Counted from the first letter of the stretch, positions 22,950 through 32,253 are shown. The stretch is DNA of 64,000 bases from Glycomyces xiaoerkulensis (GCF_002798405.1 NZ_PGGV01000007.1:60234-124233), one strand, 5' to 3'. Notes: generated from the letters alone by a model not told the origin. Translations and numbers: made by a program.

Positions 22950-24464
22950 GTGACCGAGCGAACCGACACCCACCCCGCGAGCGGACGCGCCTGGGCCGCC
23001 GCCGGCCTCCTCGCCGCCCTCTCCGGCCTCGCGGCCGGACACCTCCTCGCCGCCCTCACCGCTCCCCGCGCCGCCCCGCTCTCGGCCGTCAGCGACCTCA
23101 TCATCAGCCTCGCCCCGGCCGGCTTCACCGACTGGGCCATCGACACCTTCGGCACCGCCGACAAACCCCTCCTCCAGGCCGGCATCATCGCCGCGCTCGC
23201 CGCCGCCGGAGCCGGAGCCGGCCTCACCTGGCGACACCGGCCCCGCACCGCCGCCGCCCTCATCGCCGCCCTGGCCGCGGTCGGCGCGCTCGCCGCCGCC
23301 ACCCGACCCGGCCTCGGGCCCGCCGCCGCGGTCCCGGCGATCCTCGCCGCCGCCTGGACCGCCGCCGCCCTCCACTGGTGGGCCGGCCGCGGGCGGGCCG
23401 CGACCGTCACCGGCCGCCGCACCTTCCTCGCCCTCGCCGCCGGCGCCGGCCTGGCCGCCCTCGCCGGCGCCCTCATCGCCCGCCGCATCGGCCCCGGCTC
23501 GGTCGAATCCGACCGCGCCGCCCTCGACCTGCCCGAACCCGACATCGACGCGGCCGACCCCGGCCCCGCCGCCGACCTCGACGTGCGCGGCCTCGAACCC
23601 TGGCACACCCCCAACGACGACTTCTACCGCATCGACACCGCCATCACCGCCCCCACCGTCGAGGCCGACACCTGGCGGCTGCGCGTCCACGGCCGCGTCG
23701 GCCGCGAACACACCTACACCCTCGACGACCTGCTCGGCCGCGAACTGATCGAACGCGACCTCACCCTGTGCTGCGTGTCCAACCCCATCGGCGGCGACCT
23801 CGTCGGCAACGCCCGCTGGCTCGGCGTCTCCCTGCCCGACCTGCTGGCCGAATCCGACCCCGACCCCGAGGCCGACCAACTCGTCTCCCGCTCCGCCGAC
23901 GGCTGGACCGCCGGCTCCCCCACCGCCGCCGTCTTCGACGGCCGCGACGCCCTGATCGCCATCGGCATGAACGGACAACCCCTCCCCCACGAACACGGGT
24001 GGCCGGCCCGGCTGGTCATCCCCGGCCTCTACGGCTACGTCTCGGCCACCAAATGGCTCACCGAACTCGAACTGACCACCTTCGACGCCTACGACGCCTA
24101 CTGGATCGAACGCGGCTGGTCCCGCCCGGCACCGATCAAAACCGCCTCCCGCATCGACACCCCCCGCCGCGGCGCCCGACCCGGCACCGTCACCGTCGCC
24201 GGCGTCGCCTGGGCCCAGCAACGCGGCATCAGCGCCGTCCACCTCCGCATCGACGACGGCGAATGGACCGAATGCGAACTGTCCCAAGTCGCCACCGACG
24301 ACACCTGGCGCCAATGGAAAACCGACTGGCAAGCCGCACCCGGACCGCACACCCTCACCGTCCGCGCCACCGACGGCGACGGCAACCCCCAGACCGAGGC
24401 GGTCACCGGCGTCAAACCCGACGGCGCCACCGGCCTCCACCAAGTCACCGTCGACGTCCAATGA
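22950..24464 (+). CDS. Membrane-anchored molybdopterin oxidoreductase (sulfite-oxidase fold)
   Basis: The protein has 504 residues from the GTG at 22950 (a GTG at 22935 is possible). Four to five hydrophobic helices fill about residues 10-175. A sulfite-oxidase-type Moco domain follows (about 190-385) with the Moco-ligand Cys in LTLCCVSNPIGGDLVGNARW, then PGLYGYVSATKWL. A Mo-co dimerisation Ig-like domain (about 390-504) has VAGVAWAQQRGI and WKTDWQA. The catalytic domain is probably extracellular. Sulfite, sulfoxide and other oxyanions are possible substrates; none is shown. Confidence 0.88.
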   Translation: MTERTDTHPASGRAWAAAGLLAALSGLAAGHLLAALTAPRAAPLSAVSDLIISLAPAGFTDWAIDTFGTADKPLLQAGIIAALAAAGAGAGLTWRHRPRTAAALIAALAAVGALAAATRPGLGPAAAVPAILAAAWTAAALHWWAGRGRAATVTGRRTFLALAAGAGLAALAGALIARRIGPGSVESDRAALDLPEPDIDAADPGPAADLDVRGLEPWHTPNDDFYRIDTAITAPTVEADTWRLRVHGRVGREHTYTLDDLLGRELIERDLTLCCVSNPIGGDLVGNARWLGVSLPDLLAESDPDPEADQLVSRSADGWTAGSPTAAVFDGRDALIAIGMNGQPLPHEHGWPARLVIPGLYGYVSATKWLTELELTTFDAYDAYWIERGWSRPAPIKTASRIDTPRRGARPGTVTVAGVAWAQQRGISAVHLRIDDGEWTECELSQVATDDTWRQWKTDWQAAPGPHTLTVRATDGDGNPQTEAVTGVKPDGATGLHQVTVDVQ

Positions 24465-24592
24465 AAATCTCCGACCGTGCGACACCACACCGGCGGCGTC
24501 GGCGGTAGATTGGCTCCCATACCGTCGACTGGCCGCGGCCGGCCCCGAGGCCGCGCCGCACCATCCCCGACCGACCGACCGGGAGCCGTGTG

Positions 24593-25852
24593 GTGAACGA
24601 ACCAGACCACTACCGCATCCTCGGGGTGAGCCCGGAAGCCCCGCGAACCGAAATCCAAGCCGCCTACCGCCGGCGCCTCCGCGAGGCCCACCCCGACCGC
24701 GGCGGCACCGAAACGGCCTTCCACGAACTCCAAACCGCCTGGGAAACCCTCTCCGACCCCGCACTCCGCCGCGAATACGACCTCCTGCGGTTCGGCCGCC
24801 GCGCCGCCAGACGCTACGGCCGCGCCGCCGCCCGCCCCGCCCACCGCAAAGTCCGAAGCTGGAACGTCAAACCCCCGCCCCAAACCCCCAGCACCCCACA
24901 CTCCACCGGCACCCTCGTCGCCGTCCCCTGGTACGCCCGACTGCGCCGCAAACGCGTCACCACCCGCCCCTCCCAATCGATCGAACTGTCCATATTCATG
25001 ACCCTGTTCGTACTCTGGGGCACCGCCGGATACGCCTTCTGCGCCACCGCCATGGCCACCGACGCCCACATCGCCGTCCGCGCCCTCTCCATCCCACTCG
25101 CCCTCGCCTGGGGACTGACCGTCGTCGGCGGACTCCTCCGCCGCCGCAAAACCGACCACCACCCGCCACCGATCCCCAAAGCCCGCCTCGCCGCCGCCGG
25201 CGCCACCGCCACCGCCGCCGTCTGGCTGGCCGGACCCACCCAACCCCTCGGCTGGTGGCTCGGCCTCTACGCGCTGGCCGGCGCCGCGGTCATCTGGCCG
25301 GCCCGCCGCTCCCGCTGGGCGGCCGGACTGCGCCGCACCGTCGGGGCCGCCCTGCGCGAATACAACGCATTCGGACCGGCCGGATCGCGCCCCACCGCCG
25401 ACCGCCGCACCGGCAAGCTCCTCCGCGAAATCCTCACCAACCTGCCCGCCTCGCGGCTGTTCGTCACCCTCCCGGTCGGCGGCCCCGGCCGCGCCTCCCA
25501 CGCCATCGTCTGCGGCGACCGCGTGGCCCTACTGGCCCCGCCGGTCGGCCGCGGCGACGGCGAAGTCGACGCCGACGGCCTCGCCGACGCCGTCACCCAC
25601 CTCCACCAATACCTCCCCCACGGACACGTCCACGGCTGGGTCCTGTGGCCGACCCTCCCCGAAGGCGGACCGGTCGAGACCCCCGCCCACATCGACCACG
25701 CCCCGGCCGAAACCGCCGCCGCCGACATCGGCCCCTGGCTGGCCGCGGGCGGCCTCTACTACGACCTGCCGATCCTGCAGGCCCTCCGAACCAAACTGGC
25801 CTCGGTCCCGGCCCAACGACCCGGCAACCCCACCCCCGCCGTCCAAACGTGA
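24593..25852 (+). CDS. Membrane J-domain (DnaJ-like) protein
   Basis: The protein has 419 residues. The N-terminal J domain (about 5-65) has DHYRILGVSP and the essential HPD tripeptide in EAHPDRGG, so it should stimulate an Hsp70. After a basic linker there are four hydrophobic helices (about 135-155, 165-185, 200-220, 225-240) and a soluble C-terminal domain of about 160 residues with a G-x-G-R-x-S-H-A-I-V-C-G-D pattern of unknown fold, somewhat like nuclease-related NERD domains. GGGAG at 24581 suits the GTG at 24593. It lacks the zinc-finger of true DnaJ. Confidence 0.85.
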   Translation: MNEPDHYRILGVSPEAPRTEIQAAYRRRLREAHPDRGGTETAFHELQTAWETLSDPALRREYDLLRFGRRAARRYGRAAARPAHRKVRSWNVKPPPQTPSTPHSTGTLVAVPWYARLRRKRVTTRPSQSIELSIFMTLFVLWGTAGYAFCATAMATDAHIAVRALSIPLALAWGLTVVGGLLRRRKTDHHPPPIPKARLAAAGATATAAVWLAGPTQPLGWWLGLYALAGAAVIWPARRSRWAAGLRRTVGAALREYNAFGPAGSRPTADRRTGKLLREILTNLPASRLFVTLPVGGPGRASHAIVCGDRVALLAPPVGRGDGEVDADGLADAVTHLHQYLPHGHVHGWVLWPTLPEGGPVETPAHIDHAPAETAAADIGPWLAAGGLYYDLPILQALRTKLASVPAQRPGNPTPAVQT

Positions 25853-25886
25853 CCGAGCACACCCGACCGCCGCGCCTCCAAGTGAG

Positions 25887-25892
25887 TACAGT
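25887..25892 (+). promoter_or_regulatory. -10 TACAGT before the siderophore operon
   Basis: TACAGT ends 8 nt before the ATG at 25901, which fits a leaderless mRNA. I see no IdeR/DmdR-type iron box (TTAGGTTAGG-like palindrome) in the 48-bp gap or just upstream. Confidence 0.45.
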
Positions 25893-25900
25893 GCAAGACA

Positions 25901-27253
25901 ATGGAATCCACCCGCCGCGCCGACCGGGCCGTCGCCGACCGGCTGCGCCTGGCCGCGGCCCGCGAACCGCTCCCCGGCACCCCCCGCGGCACCACCGCCG
26001 CTGAACTGGCCGCCTCCATCAGCGCCGGATCGGCCCACCAAGCCCGGTTCCGCACCGAAATCGACGCCGCCGTCACCGGCACCGCCCTCGCCCTCGACGC
26101 CGCCCGACCCCACCCCGACCCCGACCGAATCTGGGAACACGCCGCCGCCGCCCACCCCGACCCCACCGTCTGGTTCGAACAAGCCGTCCTCCTCGGCCAC
26201 CCCACCCACCCGCTCGCCCGCAGCCGCGGCACCCTCGACCCCGACCAGACCCGCGCCTACGCCCCCGAACACCGCCCCCGATTCGACCTCGGCCTCTACC
26301 AGGCCGGGCCCCTCCGCACCAGCCCCGACTGGCCCACCGGCCCCCTCCTGCCGGTCCACCCCTGGCAAGCCCACCGCCACCGACTCGACCCACCGGCCCG
26401 CACCTGGCCCGACACCGCGCCCCTGATGAGCCTGCGCACCGTCTCCACCGGCCGCCACCACATCAAATGCGCCGTCGACCTCCAACTGACCTCGGCGATC
26501 CGCCACGTCTCGGCCGCCGCCGCCCACAACGGACCCGCACTCGCCCCGCTCCTGACCGGCCCCGCCGACCGCTGCGGCATCACCGTCCTCAACGAACAGG
26601 CCGCCATCGCCACCGGAGGCGACCGGCCCCGACCCGAACTGGCCGCCATCATCCGACCGGCCCCCGCCACCCTCACCGGCGACCGCACCGTCCCGGTCGC
26701 AGCCCTGGCCGAACCATGCCCGGCCACCGGCCGCCCCATCGCCGCCGCCATCGCCGACCGCCCGCTCGACCAATGGTGGCCCGCCCTCGTCGACCACCTC
26801 CTGGCGCCCCTGCGCCTCTACGCCGCCACCGGCATCGCCCTCGAAGCCCACGGCCAGAACCTCCTGGTCGCCTTCCACGGCGACCGGCCCACCCGCCTGA
26901 TCTACCGCGATCTCGGCAGCCTCCGCCTCCCACGCCGAAACCGGCCCGCCCTCCACGGCGACCTCCAAACCGACGACGAAGACGAACGCATCCGCAAACT
27001 CCTCGCCGCCCTCTTCCCCACCACCCTCACCGCCCTCGTCGACGCGCTCGCGACCTGGACCGGCACCGACCCCGCCCGATGGTGGCGCACCGTCGCCCGG
27101 GCCGCGGCCGAGGCCGCCGCCGGCTCCGCCCCCCTGCACCGGGCTGCCCTCAAAACCGACTGGCCGGTCAAAGCCACCACCGCCATGCGCCTGGCCGACC
27201 GGCCCACCACCGACCTGTGGACCCGGGTCGACAACCCCCTGGCGGACACGTGA
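25901..27253 (+). CDS. IucA/IucC-family NIS siderophore synthetase (first)
   Basis: This 450-residue protein is shorter than the usual about 600. It retains the ATP-site motifs GHPTHPLARSR (about 98), LPVHPWQ, MSLRTVS, the central VDLQLTSAIRHVS, the catalytic-domain LEAHGQNLLV and YRDLGSLRL. NIS synthetases adenylate a carboxylate such as citrate and condense it with an amine or alcohol. It is the first gene of a coupled trio. Product and substrate cannot be read from the sequence. Confidence 0.9.
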   Translation: MESTRRADRAVADRLRLAAAREPLPGTPRGTTAAELAASISAGSAHQARFRTEIDAAVTGTALALDAARPHPDPDRIWEHAAAAHPDPTVWFEQAVLLGHPTHPLARSRGTLDPDQTRAYAPEHRPRFDLGLYQAGPLRTSPDWPTGPLLPVHPWQAHRHRLDPPARTWPDTAPLMSLRTVSTGRHHIKCAVDLQLTSAIRHVSAAAAHNGPALAPLLTGPADRCGITVLNEQAAIATGGDRPRPELAAIIRPAPATLTGDRTVPVAALAEPCPATGRPIAAAIADRPLDQWWPALVDHLLAPLRLYAATGIALEAHGQNLLVAFHGDRPTRLIYRDLGSLRLPRRNRPALHGDLQTDDEDERIRKLLAALFPTTLTALVDALATWTGTDPARWWRTVARAAAEAAAGSAPLHRAALKTDWPVKATTAMRLADRPTTDLWTRVDNPLADT

Positions 27254-28782
27254 ACCTCACCGCCAAACTCCTCGCCGCCGCCTGGCGCGAAAACCTCGCC
27301 GACACCCGCACCCGCCGCCTCGAGGCCCCCTACACCGCCACCGAAGGCCCCTTCAACCAACTCACCATCACCGAACCACCCCACCAGACCCCCCTGGCAC
27401 TACTGGAGACCATCCTCGGCGCACCGCCCCCCACCCACCTCGCCGCCGAAATCGCCAGCGCCGACCTCGGCGGCCGCATCGCCGAGGCCCGAGCGGCCGG
27501 ACGCGCCCGACACCTCGCCGCCCTCGCCGCCCGCGCCGGCACCCCCACCCTCGCCGCCCTCATCGCCCGCTGCACCAAAGGCCCCGACACCACCGCCCGC
27601 CTCCTGGAAACCCTCGCCACCGACGGCCACCAACTCCACCCCTGCGCCCGCACCCGCCTGGGCTGGAGCAGCCACGACTGCACCCGCTACGACCTGGAGG
27701 CCGCACGCCCGATCGGCGTACGCCTCCTGGCCGACCCCACCCGGATGCTCTCGGGCTCCGGCACCGACCTGCGCGACCACCCCATGCTCGCCGGCCTCGA
27801 CCTGCCCGACCCGGTCGTGCCCGTCCACCCCTGGCAACTCAAACACCGCATCCTGCCGGCCTACCGCGACCTGTTCGCCGACCACCGCCTCATCCTGCTC
27901 GACCACACCGTCCCCGCCTGGCCGACCGCCGCCATCCGCACCGTCACCGGCGCCCAGCGCCCCGGCTACCTCAAACTCGCCCTCGGCATCCACATCACCT
28001 CCAGCCGCCGCGACATCGCCCCGGCCACCGCCGCCCTCGCCCCCGCCCTGACGGCCGCGCTCGCCGATCTGATCGAAACCGACCCCGGCCATGCGGTCGC
28101 CGCCGACGAGGCCGGGGTATGGCTGCCCGGCACCAGGGACCTCACCGCGATCGCCCGCAGCGGCCTGGCCGAGGCGGCCCCGCCCGGAGCCGTCGTCGTC
28201 CCCGCCGTCGCGCTCACCGCCCGCTCACCGGTCACCGGCCTCAGCCTCGCGGCCGAATACGCGACCTGGTCGGGCGACCCCGAGGCCTGGATCCGCGACT
28301 ACGCCGGCCTGGTGGCCCCGCCGGTGCTGCGCCTGGCCGCCCACCACGGGATCGGCCTCGAAGCCCACCTGCAGAACAGCCTGATCGCCTTCGACGGCCC
28401 GGCCCCGGTCCGGCTGATCACCCGCGACCTGGGCGGCGTCCGGCTGTGGCGCCCGGCCCTGCCGTTCGACGTCGAGGTGCCCGAGTCCAGCCCGGTGGCA
28501 GCGGCGAGTTGGGACCAGGTGCGCGCCAAGGTGGCCTATACGCTGTTCCAGAACCAACTGGCCGCCGTCGCCGACGTCCTGGCCCGCGACTGCGGCCTCG
28601 ACGCCGGGCGCTTCTGGGCCGACCTGGCCGACCTGGTCGCCGGCCTCGACCTGCCGCGGGCCGACCGGGAGGCCTACCTCGGGCCGCGGATGCCGACCAA
28701 GGCGCTGCTGACCATGCGGCTGAGCCCCGGCGCCGAAGTCGAAACGTACGTGGACAACCCCCTGGCAGGGAGAGGCCGATGA
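27250..28782 (+). CDS. IucA/IucC-family NIS siderophore synthetase (second)
   Basis: The protein has 510 residues; the GTG start overlaps the preceding stop (GTGA). Conserved elements are VVPVHPWQLK, AAIRTVTG, LKLALGIHITSSRRDI, LEAHLQNSLIAF and ITRDLGGVRL. The N-terminal GHPxHP-type ATP motif found in the first synthetase is not evident here; GWSSHDCTRYDLEAARP occupies that region. It may be diverged or functionally altered. Codon usage changes near 28,060: strongly C-ending before, mixed G/C after. Confidence 0.88.
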   Translation: MNLTAKLLAAAWRENLADTRTRRLEAPYTATEGPFNQLTITEPPHQTPLALLETILGAPPPTHLAAEIASADLGGRIAEARAAGRARHLAALAARAGTPTLAALIARCTKGPDTTARLLETLATDGHQLHPCARTRLGWSSHDCTRYDLEAARPIGVRLLADPTRMLSGSGTDLRDHPMLAGLDLPDPVVPVHPWQLKHRILPAYRDLFADHRLILLDHTVPAWPTAAIRTVTGAQRPGYLKLALGIHITSSRRDIAPATAALAPALTAALADLIETDPGHAVAADEAGVWLPGTRDLTAIARSGLAEAAPPGAVVVPAVALTARSPVTGLSLAAEYATWSGDPEAWIRDYAGLVAPPVLRLAAHHGIGLEAHLQNSLIAFDGPAPVRLITRDLGGVRLWRPALPFDVEVPESSPVAAASWDQVRAKVAYTLFQNQLAAVADVLARDCGLDAGRFWADLADLVAGLDLPRADREAYLGPRMPTKALLTMRLSPGAEVETYVDNPLAGRGR

Positions 28783-29921
28783 ACGAGGTCGCCGAACTCG
28801 CCCGCAGCCTGCCGTCCCCGGCATGCGCCTGGATCTACACCCCCGCCCGGCTGCGCGAACGCGCCGCCGCGCTGCGCCGGGCCCTGGCGCCCCACACCGT
28901 GCTGTACGCGATGAAGGCCTGCGCCAACCCCGCGGTCCTCGCCGCCGCGGTCGAGACCGTCGACGGCGTCGAATGCGCCTCCCGCGGCGAGCTGACCCTC
29001 GCCGAGGAGGCCGGCGCTGCCCGCCTGGCGTTCTCGGGCCCGGCCAAGACCGACCAGGACTGGCAGGCCGCGGCCGCGACCGAGACGCCCCTGTGCGTCC
29101 ACGCCGAAAGCCTCGGCGAACTCAACGGCCTGGCCGCCGCCGGCTACCTCGGCCCGGTCGCCCTGCGCGTCAACCGCGGCCGCCCCGTGCCCGGCACCCA
29201 CCGGATGACCGGCCCCGCCACCCCCTTCGGCATCGACCCCGACCAGGTGGCCGCCGCGGCTGCCCACGCCCGCGCCCTCGGCCTGGACGTGGCCGGCTTC
29301 CACCTCCACGCCGTCTCGGGCTGCCTCGACGCCGACGCCTACGCCGACCACGTCGCCGACGGCCTCGCCTGGTCGGCCCGCGCCGCCGACGAGGCCGGCA
29401 TCGAGCTGCGGTACGTCAACGTCGGCGGCGGCCTGGGCGCCGACCCCCGCGGCGAGACGATCGACCTCGAACGCCTCGGCGAACGCATCGCCGGCATCGA
29501 CACCGCCGGCGCCGAACTCGTCTTCGAACCCGGACGGTACCTGGCCGCCGACTCCGGCTGGTACCTCGCCGAGATCGTCGACCTCAAGACCGTCGCCGGG
29601 CAGGCGTTCGCGCTGGTGCGCGGCGGCACCCACCACTTCCGGCTGCCGGCGGCCTGGGGCTACTCGCACCCGTTCACCCTCGTGGCCGTCGACCACTGGC
29701 CCCACCCGTGGCCGCGCCCCCGCCTCCAGGAGGTCGACCTTCGGGTGTGCGGCGAGCTGTGCACGCCCCGCGACGTCCTCCACGCCGGCCGCCGCGTCGA
29801 GGCGGTGGCCGTGGGCGACCGGGTCCTGTTCGCCAACGCCGGCGCCTACGGCTGGGAGATCTCCCACGACCGCTTCCTGGCCCACCAGCGGCCGCTGCAG
29901 ATCACCGTCGACGGCGCCTGA
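28779..29921 (+). CDS. PLP-dependent decarboxylase, alanine-racemase fold type (siderophore-associated)
   Basis: This 380-residue fold-type III enzyme has the Schiff-base Lys in LYAMKACANP, the ring-stacking His in HLHAVSG, the phosphate loop YVNVGGGLG, EPGRYL, and the C-terminal CGELCTPRD catalytic segment of LysA/ornithine-decarboxylase relatives. In NIS clusters such enzymes (SbnH/VabH type) decarboxylate a citryl-amino-acid intermediate. It is coupled by ATGA to the second synthetase. The specific substrate is inferred only. Confidence 0.88.
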   Translation: MNEVAELARSLPSPACAWIYTPARLRERAAALRRALAPHTVLYAMKACANPAVLAAAVETVDGVECASRGELTLAEEAGAARLAFSGPAKTDQDWQAAAATETPLCVHAESLGELNGLAAAGYLGPVALRVNRGRPVPGTHRMTGPATPFGIDPDQVAAAAAHARALGLDVAGFHLHAVSGCLDADAYADHVADGLAWSARAADEAGIELRYVNVGGGLGADPRGETIDLERLGERIAGIDTAGAELVFEPGRYLAADSGWYLAEIVDLKTVAGQAFALVRGGTHHFRLPAAWGYSHPFTLVAVDHWPHPWPRPRLQEVDLRVCGELCTPRDVLHAGRRVEAVAVGDRVLFANAGAYGWEISHDRFLAHQRPLQITVDGA

Positions 29922-30105
29922 ACCACCCCGACCCCGCAGGTTACCGCTCCCATCGGGCGCGGGCCGCGACCGGCACCGACCGAGCCTCGGACTACCATGA
30001 GCACTCCGCAGCCCAGCGGTACACCGCCGGCACCCGCGCACCGCCGGGCCGCCGCACCCGACAACCGAAGAGCCTCCTTTGATCCCCCTCCACCGAGGAG
30101 CAGCC

Positions 30106-31293
30106 ATGCCCAACAAGCGTCACGCTCGCAAGCACCACCGTGATGCCACCCGGCTGGCCTCCGCCGGCAGCCTTCGGACCGCACTGACCGGATTCGGCCG
30201 CGCCGCCGCCGCATACCGCTCCTACCTCGAGGCACGAGGCGACGACACCGCCCGCGACGAACTGGCCGACCTCCTCGCCGAACAGGCCCGCGTCCACACC
30301 GCCCTCGGCGAGCACACCCGCACCGCCAAGGCCCTGACCGAGCGCCTCGAACACCTGCGGCAGCTCGAGGCCGACCGCGGCCGCATCGCCGCCACCGAAC
30401 TCGACCTCGCCGACGCCTACCTCAGATCCGGACGCCTCCTGACCGCCACCACCTGCGCCGACGGCGCCGTCCGCGCCTACGACCATCGGGAAGCGACCGA
30501 CCCGGCCGAGCCCGGCTTCAGCGAACTGGCCTGCGCCCTGTCGCGCAACGCCCGGATCCTCTGCCGAGCGGCCGACCCCGACCTGGCCGTCGGCGCGGCC
30601 GACCAGGCCGCCCGGATGCTGCTGGCGATCCCGGACCTGGGATCCGACCCGGCCCGCCCGGTCCACCTGCGGCAGGCGCTGGCGCTGGCGGTGGAGCTGC
30701 ACGCCGCCGCGGGGCGGTCGTCGTTCGCTCAGGGCGCGGCCCGGCTGCTGGCCGAGCACTTCCCGTCCCAGGAGCCGCCCTGGCCGGCCGCCGATGCGGC
30801 CCGGCCGTTGACGCTGCGGTCGGCGCTGGCCTCGGCCGGGCGGCTGCGGGCCTTCAGCGATCCGAAGCTGGTCGACCGGCTGTGTCCGGATCCGGCCTCG
30901 CATTCGGCGCCGCCGGCGGTGTCGGCGCGCTGCGACCCGGGGCTGGCGCCGGTGGCGCTGCATGCGGTGCAGGGGGCGGTCGAGGCGCTCCGGGCTTCGC
31001 ATCCGTCGATCGCCTGGCGGATGGCCACCGAGATCCATTATCTGCTGACGGCGGCCGACCGGCAGGGGGAGCGGAATCTGCGGTTGAACTTCCGCGACCA
31101 CGGGCCGGTGTGGATGACGATGCTGCTGTGCCTGGCCGAGTCGGCCGCGCGGACCCCGGCCCTGGCGGCGGATCTGGCCTCGGTGCTGGCCGAACTGCTC
31201 GAGCGGCTGCGGTTGCGGCATGCGGCCGACGGGCACGGTCCGCTGGCGTCGGCGGCCGAGCGGTTCATCGACCGGTATCGGTCCGACCGGTGA
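30106..31293 (+). CDS. Helical-repeat (TPR-like) hypothetical protein
   Basis: This 395-residue protein is almost entirely helical, with paired helices resembling degenerate TPRs in about 20-330 (for example TAKALTERLEHLRQLEAD and ELDLADAYLRSGRL). The N-terminus is very basic (MPNKRHARKHHRD). GAGGAG (30095-30100) supports ATG 30106. Codon choice changes from C-ending to G-ending around 30,600. There are no enzymatic motifs. A role as a scaffold is conceivable but unsupported. Confidence 0.7.
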   Translation: MPNKRHARKHHRDATRLASAGSLRTALTGFGRAAAAYRSYLEARGDDTARDELADLLAEQARVHTALGEHTRTAKALTERLEHLRQLEADRGRIAATELDLADAYLRSGRLLTATTCADGAVRAYDHREATDPAEPGFSELACALSRNARILCRAADPDLAVGAADQAARMLLAIPDLGSDPARPVHLRQALALAVELHAAAGRSSFAQGAARLLAEHFPSQEPPWPAADAARPLTLRSALASAGRLRAFSDPKLVDRLCPDPASHSAPPAVSARCDPGLAPVALHAVQGAVEALRASHPSIAWRMATEIHYLLTAADRQGERNLRLNFRDHGPVWMTMLLCLAESAARTPALAADLASVLAELLERLRLRHAADGHGPLASAAERFIDRYRSDR

Positions 31294-31340
31294 CCCGGTC
31301 GGCCGCGCTCGGTCCGTGGACGAGACGACGGCCGCCGGTG

Positions 31341-32099
31341 TCAGAGGTTGGCCTGTGCGTAGTGGTCCATGGCCGCTCGCAGGAAGCGGGCCAGACCGGC
31401 CGCTACCCGGTCGTAGGTGGCGGTGAAGGCCGGATCGTCGGTGTAGAGCTCGCCCAGGCCCCGGTAGGCCTCGGCGGTCGGTTCGGTGCCCCACAGGCGG
31501 GCGATGAACCGGTAGTGCTCGTCGGCGATGCGCTGGACCGCTTCGGCCTCGGGATCCTCGCCGGATGCGAGGAGCGCCCCGAGGCGCCGGTGGAGGTCCT
31601 CGAACCTGCCGGGGATGGCGGCCCGCTCGGTCGGCTCCATCTGCTTGATCGCCGCGTCGCCGGCGTCGACGGCTTCGTCGCCCCACCGGCGGCGCGCTTC
31701 GGCTTCGAATTCGGCCTGCTGTGCCGCGTCGAGGCCGTCGAACCAGGTTTCGGGGGCCATGGGGCCGCCTCCTTCGAGTTGTCGGATGGTGGCATCGACG
31801 GTGGCGGCGAGGCGGTCGATCCGGTCGCGCTCGGCCTGCAGGTGGTCGGCGTGGTGCCGCAGGGCGGCGACGGGGTCGAGCCCGCCGTCGAGGATGTCGC
31901 CGATGGTCTCCAGGCGCAGGCCGAGGCGGCGCAGCAGCAGGATCTGCTGGAGCCGAAGCAGTTCGGCCCGGCCGTAGCGGCGGATGCCGCCGTGGCCGGT
32001 CGCGGCCGGCTCCAGCAGTCCGACCGCGTCGTAGTGCCGCAGGGTGCGGGCGGTGACGCCGGCCAGTTTCGCCACTTCGGCAGTCGACCAGGTGCGCAT
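31341..32099 (-). CDS. MerR-family regulator with TipAS effector domain
   Basis: The protein has 252 residues. The N-terminal MerR winged helix (STAEVAKLAGVTARTLRHYD) and dimerisation coiled coil (about 75-115) are followed by a TipAS-type C-terminal domain (about 125-250: WFDGLDAAQQAEFEAEARRR and a terminal HYAQANL). TipA proteins in Streptomyces sense thiopeptides and activate their own promoter; AlbA/TipAS domains bind small toxic compounds. The site is preceded by AGAGGGG. It stands alone between convergent and downstream genes. Confidence 0.9.
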   Translation of the reverse strand: MRTWSTAEVAKLAGVTARTLRHYDAVGLLEPAATGHGGIRRYGRAELLRLQQILLLRRLGLRLETIGDILDGGLDPVAALRHHADHLQAERDRIDRLAATVDATIRQLEGGGPMAPETWFDGLDAAQQAEFEAEARRRWGDEAVDAGDAAIKQMEPTERAAIPGRFEDLHRRLGALLASGEDPEAEAVQRIADEHYRFIARLWGTEPTAEAYRGLGELYTDDPAFTATYDRVAAGLARFLRAAMDHYAQANL

Positions 32100-32253
32100 C
32101 GGGTTCCCCTCTTGTCGATGTGCCTTCGAAGCTAGCGGCTGACGCTGCGTCAACGGCAACGAGGAAATCGTGCGGCACCGGTCACAACCGCCGGAGGTGA
32201 TCTCGGGGTTCGCGGCTCGTCGTTCGGTAGGAGCCGGCGGCACCGGCGGAGCC

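Noticed and set aside
25853..25900. Iron-regulator (IdeR/DmdR) box ahead of the siderophore genes
   Set aside because: No TTAGGTTAGG-like palindrome is present, even allowing several mismatches.
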